Shown piece after piece: positions 29,605 through 37,234 of a stretch of 64,000 nt of DNA. The notes under the pieces are model-generated. The model was not told where the DNA came from. It saw only the letters and a program-made list of their open reading frames with translations, and did not search any database. The translations under genes and the position numbers were made by a program. Every line of letters begins with the position of its first letter. Positions within the stretch are counted from its first letter, which is position 1. The DNA comes from Verrucomicrobiota bacterium (GTDB taxonomy: Bacteria > Verrucomicrobiota > Kiritimatiellia > CAIQIC01), in contig SCQF01000023.1 in assembly GCA_004321905.1 (NCBI GenBank), positions 157,300 to 221,299 of the forward strand. Direction: 5' to 3'.

Positions 29605-30072
29605 ATGATAACAACGTTCTTCCGTAGTGTGCGCGTGGTCGGGGCTATGTGCGGTGCGATGTTCATACTGTTGGCCGTCGGATGCGAAGGGTATGTCATC
29701 AGTGACTCCACCAAGACCGAAACCGTTGCGACGGATTCTGCGACGCCTACCAACACGACGAGCGTTGCCGAGCCTGTGAGTACCGTTCCGACGTCTACCA
29801 ACACGACCAGTGGGGTACTGAATGACGATCCGAATTGTGCGCTGGTGGTCAAGTACCAGAATCGGGACATCCCTAATGAAGGCCAAGTTCACTATGTGAG
29901 GCGCGTCCTTACTTCCGATCCCTTCAAGTCGGCAAATCCGGTATGTGTCCAGTACAACGACACGCAGGCGGGCGAGATGACGGTGTGGAAGGATACCTCA
30001 AACAGAGGCCGTCGGGTTGATGTACTGCCCACCGATCGCGGCATTGATAAAATCGTCGTGTGGTACAACTAG
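29605..30072 (+). CDS. Small secreted lipoprotein, unknown function
   Basis: A 155-aa protein with a signal peptide and lipobox ending LLAVGC (Cys27), so it is predicted to be lipid-anchored. After the cysteine comes a Ser/Thr-rich linker with an approximate internal repeat (SATPTNTTSVAEPVSTVPTSTNTTSG) and then a compact domain of about 85 residues containing ALVVKYQNRDIPNEGQVHYV. No known domain is recognised. GAGG precedes the start by eight bases. A second small membrane protein follows on the same strand. Confidence 0.65.
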   Translation: MITTFFRSVRVVGAMCGAMFILLAVGCEGYVISDSTKTETVATDSATPTNTTSVAEPVSTVPTSTNTTSGVLNDDPNCALVVKYQNRDIPNEGQVHYVRRVLTSDPFKSANPVCVQYNDTQAGEMTVWKDTSNRGRRVDVLPTDRGIDKIVVWYN

Positions 30073-30180
30073 CCTCACCAAGAAAGCGGTGGAAATACGC
30101 CAGAATCCACCCGCTCCGCGCTTGACCAACCGCCACCCGCGCGGCACGCTCCTAGCGTCCACAAGACAAGGAGCGTAACG

Positions 30181-30444
30181 ATGAAAAAAGTTATACTTGC
30201 TGTTTCACTCGCACTGAATGCGATTCTAGCCACCATGATTGTGGTCGTTCACCGGGTTCATCGTAGCGCTGCATTTCAGTCGGTGTCAGCCATGACAATC
30301 GCTGAAGTTGGTCTACAGGAACATTTCATCAAGGAATTGGATTCGGGCGACTCCAGGCGGATAGAAGCCGTCAAAGAAACGATGAGAAGAAACATCCAGA
30401 ACGGCAAACAAGCCGCCGCAACCTGGGCGGCAGCAGCAAAATGA
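30181..30444 (+). CDS. Small single-pass membrane protein, unknown function
   Basis: An 87-aa protein with one N-terminal hydrophobic helix (VILAVSLALNAILATMIVVV, residues 4-23) that could be an anchor or uncleaved signal, then a charged, mostly helical tail rich in Glu, Lys and Arg. AAGGAG lies seven bases before the ATG, so it is likely expressed. It is not recognisable as a known family. Confidence 0.6.
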   Translation: MKKVILAVSLALNAILATMIVVVHRVHRSAAFQSVSAMTIAEVGLQEHFIKELDSGDSRRIEAVKETMRRNIQNGKQAAATWAAAAK

Positions 30445-30472
30445 TAATGCTCACTTGCAACCGAGTTGACTA

Positions 30473-30491
30473 AATTCCAAGGGTTGGAAAC
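30473..30491. repeat. Single 19-bp palindrome upstream of hypB
   Basis: AATTCCAAGGGTTGGAAAC, with the outer two bases of the left arm changed; 55 bp before the hypB ATG. No partner copy. Confidence 0.7.
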
Positions 30492-30545
30492 GGATCGCAT
30501 CCACCCATTTGCGCCCACGCCAGTGGCGTGTTAGACTGCGCCGCC

Positions 30546-31334
30546 ATGTGTGACCATTGCGGCTGTTCAGACGACCACCATCAGCACCACGCCGGCGAGG
30601 CCGACGCGGCGCACCGGCGCGCCCACGAACTCGGTCTGCCGCGTCATCACCACCACGATGCGCCCGCCGCCGATCCCGCCGTCGCGGTCATCCTCAAGGA
30701 GAACGACCGGCTTGCCGAGCGTAATCGCGGATTTTTCCTCGCGAAAAAGTTACTCGTGCTGAACGTGCTCTCCGCGCCCGGCGCCGGAAAAACCGCGCTG
30801 CTGGAAAGCACCATCCGCGACACCAAAGCCCGCTGGCGTACCGCCGTCATCACTGGCGATCTCCAGACCGAGAACGACGCCACGCGCCTACGCGCCGCCG
30901 GCGGCATCGCGATTCAGATCACCACCGGCTCGGCCTGTCACCTCGATGCCCACATGGTCATGCACGCGCTGGAAAAATTGGACCTCGACGCGCTGGATGT
31001 GCTCTTCATCGAAAACGTCGGCAACCTCGTCTGCCCCACCCTGTTCGACTTGGGCGAAGACGCGCGCGTCGCACTCTGGTCGGTGACCGAAGGCGAAGAC
31101 AAGCCCGTGAAGTATCCGCAGGTTTTCCAGAGCGCCGCGCTCACGGTGATCAGCAAGACCGACCTCGCCGCCGTCACCGAGTTCAAGCGCGCCGAGGCGC
31201 TGGAGCATTTGCGCGCCATCGCGCCGCATACGGAAGTGATCGAGCTTTCGTCGCAGGCCGGTACGAATTTGGAAGCGTGGTATCGCTGGGTCGAAGCGCG
31301 CCTCCACGCCAAACGCGCGCAGAAGTTGCACTGA
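30546..31334 (+). CDS. hypB: Nickel-inserting GTPase HypB
   Basis: A GTP-driven nickel metallochaperone for [NiFe] hydrogenase maturation. The N-terminus MCDHCGC matches the high-affinity nickel-binding CxxCGC motif, and is followed by several His-rich clusters (DDHHQHH, RHHHHD) that may store nickel. The P-loop SAPGAGKTALLE is near residue 76 and TGDLQTENDATR near 108; the metal site in the G-domain is TTGSACHLD. I chose the ATG at 30546 (262 aa) because it places the CxxC motif at the start. No other hyp or hydrogenase structural gene is in the window. Confidence 0.92.
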   Translation: MCDHCGCSDDHHQHHAGEADAAHRRAHELGLPRHHHHDAPAADPAVAVILKENDRLAERNRGFFLAKKLLVLNVLSAPGAGKTALLESTIRDTKARWRTAVITGDLQTENDATRLRAAGGIAIQITTGSACHLDAHMVMHALEKLDLDALDVLFIENVGNLVCPTLFDLGEDARVALWSVTEGEDKPVKYPQVFQSAALTVISKTDLAAVTEFKRAEALEHLRAIAPHTEVIELSSQAGTNLEAWYRWVEARLHAKRAQKLH

Positions 31335-31346
31335 CTTCTAATTTTT

Positions 31347-31402
31347 GCCACAGAGGTCACAGAGAAACTCCCAACCTCGGTGCATTCTGTGTTCTCTGTG
31401 GC
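31347..31402. repeat. Empty inverted-repeat cassette between convergent genes
   Basis: GCCACAGAGGTCACA at 31347 and TGTGTTCTCTGTGGC at 31388-31402 are inverted copies (13 of 15 positions). Only about 26 bp lie between them. The ends match the GCCAC termini of the GxxExxY cassette at 61755-62209, so this may be a cassette that has lost its cargo. It could also act as a bidirectional terminator for hypB and lplA. Confidence 0.55.
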
Positions 31403-32232
31403 TATCTTAAAAGTTCTTCCCACTGCGCGCGCTGCGCCGGTGACAACACGGCGAGGTGCGGCTGAATTTCCGGCAGGTTGGTAATCTTCCCGTGCTCCAC
31501 CCGCGCGACGGCGTTGCCGATTTTAACCTCAAACGGTGGCGTATGGCCAAATTGCCAATCCCACGAACGGTGCCGCTCGGCCAGTTCACGCCACGGCAGC
31601 GTTTCCAGAAATTCATCGTCAACGGTTTCCGCGTCTTGGGCGAAGGCTTCGATGACGATGCGTTCGACATCACAACCGGGTTGCAGTTCGGCGAGATTGA
31701 CCACCGGCATTGGGTGCGAGGCAATTGCGCGCGTCGTCAACCCCAGCCCACCCGTCAGGGTGCGTTGAAGTCGTTCCAGATTGGCGTTGATGAGCAGCGT
31801 ACCGTGATGCAGTGCGCCGTGGCGGCGGAAACAAAACGCGCTGCCGGAAAATTTACGGCCAGCCGCCAGCAAGCCGTGATGCGGCCCACGCGCGGCCGGA
31901 ATGCCGGCGCGCTGGAAGGCGCGGACCAGTCGGTCGAAGACTTCGTCCTGATCGTAGGAATCGCGCGACAGGCAGAGCGCATAGTTGAGGTTGCCCGCGT
32001 CGTGGAACACCGTACCGCCGCCGGAGATGCGGCGGGCCAGCGCGAGACCTTCCGCACGCAGCACGGCCAGGTTCACCTCGCGCCACGGATTCTGGTTTTT
32101 ACCGATCACCACCGCGCCCGCGCTGCGCCAGAGAAAAAGCGCCGGGCCGTGCGCCGCCGCGCGGTCGAGCAGACACTCCTCCAGCGCAAGATTGCGATGA
32201 ACATCCAAATTCTCTGTGCGAACAAGGAACAT
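31402..32232 (-). CDS. lplA: Lipoate-protein ligase A-like protein
   Basis: Attaches scavenged lipoate to the E2 or H subunits of 2-oxoacid dehydrogenase or glycine cleavage complexes. The 276-aa protein has the biotin/lipoate transferase fold: NLALEECLLDRA near residue 13, ARRISGGGTVFHDAGNLNY near 66, the RKFSGSAFCFRRHGALHHGTLL lysine/histidine region near 127, and a C-terminal accessory domain. The last base of its reversed stop lies in the inverted repeat at 31402. An octanoyltransferase (LipM/LplJ-type) role cannot be excluded. Confidence 0.85.
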   Translation of the reverse strand: MFLVRTENLDVHRNLALEECLLDRAAAHGPALFLWRSAGAVVIGKNQNPWREVNLAVLRAEGLALARRISGGGTVFHDAGNLNYALCLSRDSYDQDEVFDRLVRAFQRAGIPAARGPHHGLLAAGRKFSGSAFCFRRHGALHHGTLLINANLERLQRTLTGGLGLTTRAIASHPMPVVNLAELQPGCDVERIVIEAFAQDAETVDDEFLETLPWRELAERHRSWDWQFGHTPPFEVKIGNAVARVEHGKITNLPEIQPHLAVLSPAQRAQWEELLR

Positions 32233-32245
32233 GACCGCGAAAATT

Positions 32246-32281
32246 AACCACGGAAACCACGGAAATACACGGAAATAATCG
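32246..32281. repeat. Solo cassette end (CACGGA repeats)
   Basis: Three spaced CACGGAAA units begin at 32246 with AACCACGGAAACCACGGAAA. The pattern matches the terminal repeats around the GxxExxY gene at 61.8-62.2 kb, but no gene or second end is near. Confidence 0.5.
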
Positions 32282-32348
32282 AAATGTGCCGGTCGCGAAA
32301 ATTTTTCCTTTTGTGACGCAGCAAACCGCGTAAACTGCTCGGCGCATT

Positions 32349-33572
32349 ATGTCTGAACCAACGATTATTTCTGCGCCACCGGCGCTACGCCGCGAAAAGA
32401 TCAGTCCCGAAGCATTGAAGGTGATCCATCGCCTGCAGGAACAGGGTTTTCAAGCCTATCTGGCCGGTGGCGGGGTACGCGATCTTTTGCTGGAACGGCA
32501 TCCCAAAGACTTCGACATCGCCACCAGCGCGCACCCCAACGAGGTGCGGCGCATCTTCCGTAACTGCCGCCTGATCGGGCGGCGTTTCCGACTGGCCCAC
32601 ATCTTGTTTCACAACACGTTCATCGAAGTGGCCACCTTCCGCGCCGGCGTAGAGGCCGAAACCGACGCGCAACCGGAAGCGCCGCTGGCCGGGCGCGACG
32701 CGCCGCCGGAAGCCTTCCGCGCCCGCGATGGATTGATTTTGCGCGACAACGTGTTTGGCGACGCCGAGCAGGACGCGTGGCGGCGCGACTTCACAGTCAA
32801 CGCGCTTTTCTACGACCCCGAAGCGCACGAGGTGATTGACTATGTCGGCGGCTTGCCCGATTTGGAGCGGCGCATACTGCGCATCATCGGCGATCCGTTT
32901 GTCCGCTACCGCGAAGACCCCGTCCGTATGTTGCGCGCCTGCCGTTTTGCCGGCACGCTGGATTTCCAGATCGAACCGCACGCCGATCACGCCATCATGG
33001 CGCTCAAGGACAACCTCGCACAGGCGTCGTCGAGCCGGATGTATGAGGAAGTGCTCAAGCTGTTTAACTCCGGCGCGGCAGAGGCGATCTTCCGGCACCT
33101 GCACCGCACCGGTTTGTTCAGCGTGATCTTTCCGGAAGCCGGTGCATGGCTGAACACGGAAGAAGGCGAAGAAGCGCAACTGCGGATTTATCAGGCCTTG
33201 CGGCAGATGGACGTCTGGAAACGGCACGGCCACGCGATCACGCCGGCGCTCGCGTGGGCGCTGGCGTTCGGCCCCTATCACGAATATCTGGCCGCCCAGT
33301 CGGGCCTCAAAGCCGCACCTGCGCTGGTCAACGCCACCACCGATCATCTGCGCGGACTGGCCAAGCGCGTACAGGTTTTCAAATCCGTGGTCCGCGACGC
33401 CAGTTTGATTATGGCCTCACAACCCAGCTTTGAGCGCACCCGCGAGGGCGCGCGCGCCGAGCGTTTTCGGACGCGCCACTATTTTGGCGATGCGCTCGTC
33501 TACCTCAAACTCCATTCGGCCTGGACGGGGACAGGTCACGACGTGGTGCAATGGTGGCAGCAGCATCTTTGA
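32349..33572 (+). CDS. pcnB: Poly(A) polymerase (PcnB-type class II nucleotidyltransferase)
   Basis: Adds 3' poly(A) tails that mark RNA for decay. The 407-aa protein has the class II nucleotidyltransferase core: AYLAGGGVRDLLLERHPKD near residue 36, DFDIATSAHP near 55 (catalytic Asp pair), then RRDFTVNALFYDP near 142 and RYREDPVRMLRACRFAGTLDF near 187. The region after the core (RFRLAHILF, EVATFR and a long Arg-rich C-terminus) matches the PcnB rather than the CCA-adding type. A second family member with an HD domain lies at 35673. Confidence 0.85.
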   Translation: MSEPTIISAPPALRREKISPEALKVIHRLQEQGFQAYLAGGGVRDLLLERHPKDFDIATSAHPNEVRRIFRNCRLIGRRFRLAHILFHNTFIEVATFRAGVEAETDAQPEAPLAGRDAPPEAFRARDGLILRDNVFGDAEQDAWRRDFTVNALFYDPEAHEVIDYVGGLPDLERRILRIIGDPFVRYREDPVRMLRACRFAGTLDFQIEPHADHAIMALKDNLAQASSSRMYEEVLKLFNSGAAEAIFRHLHRTGLFSVIFPEAGAWLNTEEGEEAQLRIYQALRQMDVWKRHGHAITPALAWALAFGPYHEYLAAQSGLKAAPALVNATTDHLRGLAKRVQVFKSVVRDASLIMASQPSFERTREGARAERFRTRHYFGDALVYLKLHSAWTGTGHDVVQWWQQHL

Positions 33573-33597
33573 TGCGGTAGGGCGGCACAGCCTGTTA

Positions 33598-33627
33598 GCG
33601 GGCGGACTGCCAGTCCGCCCGCTTTCT
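33598..33627 (+). terminator. Rho-independent terminator after pcnB
   Basis: A perfect 12-bp GC-rich stem (GCGGGCGGACTG with CAGTCCGCCCGC, loop of one base) is followed by TTTCTT. It may itself derive from the hairpin repeat family, as GTAGGGCGG lies 20 bp upstream. Confidence 0.6.
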
Positions 33628-33692
33628 TGACTTGCTGCTGCATGGCCTCTAGTCTTCCCGCGCTTTGGCCATCTGGCAAGGTGTAAAAAATT

Positions 33693-35135
33693 ATGGAACA
33701 TGGACCCAAGGAAAGTGAATTTCGGCAACAACGGCTGACGAACCTGCAAAAATTGCAGGAACTGGGCCATCAACCGTTTGGACAAGCCTTCGAGCGCACC
33801 GGCACGGTCGCCGCGACGCTGGTGAACTTTGCCGAACAGCAGCCGGCGCGGATCGCCGGCCGCGTCGTCTCCAAACGCCAGATGGGCAAGAGTATTTTCG
33901 CGCACTTGCAGGATGGCGCGGAGCGGTTGCAAATTTATGTGAAGAAGGACGCCGTGGGCGAACAGGCCTTCGCCGCGTTCGAGTGGATTGACCTCGGCGA
34001 TCATGTCGGTGCGGAAGGCACGTTGTTCATCACCAAGACCGGCGAGAAATCGCTGAAGGTCGAAAAGTGGACGCTGCTTTCCAAGGCGCTGCTGCCGCTG
34101 CCGGAAAAGTGGCATGGCCTGCAAGACGTTGAGATGCGCTATCGCCAACGCTACCTTGATCTGATTTCCAATCCCGACGTGCGCGTGCAGTTCGACCGGC
34201 GCACGCGGATCATCAGTGAGATTCGCGCCTTCCTCGCCGCGCGCGGCTTCATGGAAGTTGAGACACCGATGATTCAGGCGATGGCCGGCGGCGCGGCGGC
34301 GAATCCGTTCAAGACGCGCTATGAGGCGCTTGGCGCGGACATGTTTCTGCGCATCGCGCCGGAACTTTATCTCAAGCGCCTGCTTGTCGGCGGTTATGAC
34401 AAGGTTTTCGAGTTGAACCGCAATTTCCGCAATGAGGGTTTGGATCGTTTTCACAATCCCGAATTCACGATGATCGAAATTTATGAAGCCTACGGCGATT
34501 GTCGCGCGATGATGCGCCTCGTCGAGGAGCTCGTCACGACCGTCGCGGAAAAAGTGCTCGGCACCTTGCAGGTCGGCGCGGGCGATCTCGCGGTGGATTT
34601 GACCCAGCCGTGGCGCGTGGTCACCTATCGTGAACTGATTTTGGAGAAGGCCGGCGCAGATTGGTATGACCTGCCGCTGGAAACCGCCCGCGACCGCGCG
34701 CGCGGCTTCGGCCTTGATATTCCCAAGGAATGGAATCGCGGCGCGATCACGCACGAAATTTACGAAAAGATCATTGAAAAGACGCTCATCAATCCGACCT
34801 TCGTCACGCGGCTGCCGGTGGAACTGGTGCCGCTGGCCAAGGCGTGCGCCGATGATCCGAGCGTTGTGGATGTTTTCGAGTTGGTGATCCGCGGACGCGA
34901 AGTTGCGCCGGGGTATAGCGAGCTTAACGATCCGATTGAGCAGCGCAAACGGTTCGAAGAGCAGGCCCAAGGCGATGCCTCCAAAATTGATCAGGATTTT
35001 CTCGACGCGCTGGAGCACGGCATGCCGCCCGCCGGCGGCATGGGCATCGGCATTGACCGCCTGATTATCATCCTCACCGGCGCGGAATCCATCCGCGACG
35101 TGGTACTGTTCCCGCAGCTCAAGCCGCGCGGATAG
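33693..35135 (+). CDS. lysS: Lysyl-tRNA synthetase, class II
   Basis: Charges tRNA-Lys. The 480-aa protein has an OB-fold anticodon domain (residues ~50-150, with RVVSKRQMGKSIFAHLQD) and a class II catalytic core: motif 1 region FLAARGFMEVETPMIQ near 182, motif 2 FRNEGLDRFHNPEFTMIE near 247, and motif 3 GMGIGIDRLIIILTG near 450. An AAGGTG ribosome-binding site precedes the ATG. Confidence 0.95.
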   Translation: MEHGPKESEFRQQRLTNLQKLQELGHQPFGQAFERTGTVAATLVNFAEQQPARIAGRVVSKRQMGKSIFAHLQDGAERLQIYVKKDAVGEQAFAAFEWIDLGDHVGAEGTLFITKTGEKSLKVEKWTLLSKALLPLPEKWHGLQDVEMRYRQRYLDLISNPDVRVQFDRRTRIISEIRAFLAARGFMEVETPMIQAMAGGAAANPFKTRYEALGADMFLRIAPELYLKRLLVGGYDKVFELNRNFRNEGLDRFHNPEFTMIEIYEAYGDCRAMMRLVEELVTTVAEKVLGTLQVGAGDLAVDLTQPWRVVTYRELILEKAGADWYDLPLETARDRARGFGLDIPKEWNRGAITHEIYEKIIEKTLINPTFVTRLPVELVPLAKACADDPSVVDVFELVIRGREVAPGYSELNDPIEQRKRFEEQAQGDASKIDQDFLDALEHGMPPAGGMGIGIDRLIIILTGAESIRDVVLFPQLKPRG

Positions 35136-35176
35136 AATGGTCGCCGGTGCGGTGGTGGCGTTATTACCATCAAGCT

Positions 35177-35422
35177 ATGAGCCGCAGCGGCAACGAGCCT
35201 TGCGATCCCGAACACCATGCGACCGACCTGCCTGGATTGAACACCACCGAGCGAAAGCGTCTTGTGGAGGAGTGGTGTGGTGGCACCAGCGCCCATCCGC
35301 GAAACAAGTGCATTCACAAACTTTTTGAAGAGCAGGCGCACAATCGCCCGGGCGCCACCGCTATCATGTTCGGCGGCGCCTATGCCCCCCCCCTTGACTT
35401 CGCCCATCCGCACGGCGCCTAG
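35177..35422 (+). pseudogene. Fragment of a nonribosomal peptide synthetase
   Basis: An 81-codon open frame contains LNTTERKRLVEEWCGGTSAHPRNKCIHKLFEEQAHN-type sequence that matches the condensation-to-adenylation junction of NRPS modules (usual form: LT..ER..L...WN.T...YP....IH.LFE.Q). After AIMFGG the similarity stops and the frame ends. Neither a condensation nor an adenylation domain is present, so this is a relic or a transferred scrap. The following sequence to 35672 shows no gene; a half palindrome (CTTGGAAAA) lies at 35622. Confidence 0.5.
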
Positions 35423-35672
35423 GAGCGCGGCGGCAACGAGAACTTAAACGGACTGTTGCGGTAATACTTCCCCAAACCGCAACTTCCGGACGGATCATCG
35501 AAGCCGAATTACGGCGGGTTGCAGGGCAACTCAACCGCCGGCCCTGCAAACGCCATCACTACCGAGCCCCTAACGACCCGATCCCTCACCAACCTGTTGC
35601 ACTTTAACCTTGAACCCCCAGTCTTGGAAAACGCTGTGATCTCGACGCGCGCTATGGCAAAATTCCCTTGTC

Positions 35673-37031
35673 ATGGCCGAAATTTCCATCGCCGACCGAG
35701 AAGCGCGCGCCCGCACCATCGTACAAACGCTGCGGCAGGCGGGCTACACCGCGCTGTTCGCCGGCGGCTGCGTCCGCGACCTTTTGCTCAAACGTGAGCC
35801 TAAAGATTTCGACATCGCCACCAGCGCGCGGTCCGACGACGTCATCCGCCTCTTTCCGCGCACCATCGAGACCGGTAAAGCATTCGGTGTCGTGCAAGTC
35901 GTACTCGATGGCCAGCCGACCGAAGTCGCCACATTCCGTCGCGACATCGGCAGCAGCGATGGTCGCCGGCCTGATGCGGTCGCCTTCAGTACGCCAGCAG
36001 AAGATGCGCAGCGACGCGATTTCACGATCAACGGTTTGTTCCTTGAGCCGGAAACCGGCACGGTGCTGGATTACGTCGGCGGTCGCCACGACTTGGAGCG
36101 CAAAATCATCCGCACCATCGGCGATCCGCGCCAACGTTTTGCCGAAGATTATCTTCGCTTGCTGCGTGCAATTCGCTTCGCCGCGACGCTAGAGTTCGCC
36201 ATCGAACCAGCGGCCTTCGCCGCGGTGCGGGAACTCGCGCCACAAATCACCAAAGTCAGCGCGGAGCGTATCCAGCAGGAATTGACGCGACTACTCACCG
36301 AAGTACCTCATGCCGGACAAAGTTTGCGGCTGCTGCGCGATTCCGGTTTGCTCGCCGTGGTGCTGCCGGAAGTTGCTGCTCTTCAGGGCCAGGAACAACC
36401 GCCACAATTTCATCCCGAAGGCGATGTCTTCGAGCACACCGCGATCATGCTCGACACCATGCAGCAGCCCGATCCGGTGCTGGCATGGGCCGTCTTGCTG
36501 CACGACATCGGTAAGCCACCGACGGCGCAACTCACCCGCGAACCCGATGGCAGTGAGCGTATTCGTTTCAACTATCACGACGAGGAAGGCGCGCGAATGG
36601 CGGAACAGATTATGCGGCGACTCAAAATGTCGGCGGACATGATCGAAGCCGTGACACATTGCGTCCGCAATCATATGCGCTTCAAGGAAGTCCGGCAGAT
36701 GCGGCGCGCCACGCTCCGGCGGTTGGTCGGCGCGCCAACTTTCCCAACGGAGTTGGAATTGCATCGGCTCGACTGCCTCGCCAGTCATGGCAACATCGAG
36801 AACCTGGCCTTTCTCCAACAATTTCATGAAGAGTTGAAAAACGAACCCGTGCTGCCCAAACCGTGGGTCACGGGCGACGACTTGATCGCGCGCGGCATGA
36901 AGCCCGGCCCGGAACTCGGCCGCTGGCACAAACGCGCCTACGAGGCCCAACTCGAAAACCGCTGCGCCACGCGCGAAGAATTGCTGGCGTGGCTGGATAA
37001 CGAAATTTCTAACGCAAAGATGCAGAGTTAA
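35673..37031 (+). CDS. cca: CCA-adding enzyme/poly(A) polymerase with HD domain
   Basis: A tRNA nucleotidyltransferase-like protein of 452 aa. The N-terminal class II core has LFAGGCVRDLLLKREPKDFDIAT near residue 28, RRDFTINGLFLEPET near 114 and RFAEDYLRLLRAIRFAATLEF near 152. A C-terminal HD phosphohydrolase domain has LLHDIGKPPTA near 275 and the histidine of NYHDEEG. This layout is typical of PVC and other bacterial CCA or A-adding enzymes; whether it adds CC, A or all of CCA is not clear. Its last six codons (NAKMQS) and the stop are supplied by the repeat starting at 37011. Confidence 0.85.
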   Translation: MAEISIADREARARTIVQTLRQAGYTALFAGGCVRDLLLKREPKDFDIATSARSDDVIRLFPRTIETGKAFGVVQVVLDGQPTEVATFRRDIGSSDGRRPDAVAFSTPAEDAQRRDFTINGLFLEPETGTVLDYVGGRHDLERKIIRTIGDPRQRFAEDYLRLLRAIRFAATLEFAIEPAAFAAVRELAPQITKVSAERIQQELTRLLTEVPHAGQSLRLLRDSGLLAVVLPEVAALQGQEQPPQFHPEGDVFEHTAIMLDTMQQPDPVLAWAVLLHDIGKPPTAQLTREPDGSERIRFNYHDEEGARMAEQIMRRLKMSADMIEAVTHCVRNHMRFKEVRQMRRATLRRLVGAPTFPTELELHRLDCLASHGNIENLAFLQQFHEELKNEPVLPKPWVTGDDLIARGMKPGPELGRWHKRAYEAQLENRCATREELLAWLDNEISNAKMQS

Positions 37032-37217
37032 AACGGAAGACGCAGAGTTCTTCTTTACGACTTTTCATACCCTGTGTGGATGATGGTCGGTATAAATTGG
37101 TAGGGCGACGCCTCCGGCGGAGCCGTCATATTTGGCTCACCCAGCGGGTTCGCCCTACCCCTCTATTTATGCCCCGTGTCATCCGGGATTGATATCATAG
37201 CTTTGCGCCTTTGCGTT
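37011..37217. repeat. Inverted AACGCAAAG repeat with nested hairpin element
   Basis: AACGCAAAGATGCAGAG at 37011 and CTTTGCGCCTTTGCGTT at 37201-37217 are inverted versions of one motif. Between them a 61-bp hairpin element (37099-37159) has perfect 10-bp ends GGTAGGGCGA and TCGCCCTACC. The outer repeat overlaps the cca stop codon. Confidence 0.6.
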
Positions 37218-37234
37218 GTAGTCTTTCGCTTCAA

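Noticed and set aside
33598..33622. Hairpin after pcnB as a hairpin-repeat family copy only
   Set aside because: It has a trailing T-run and ideal position, so terminator is the more economical reading.
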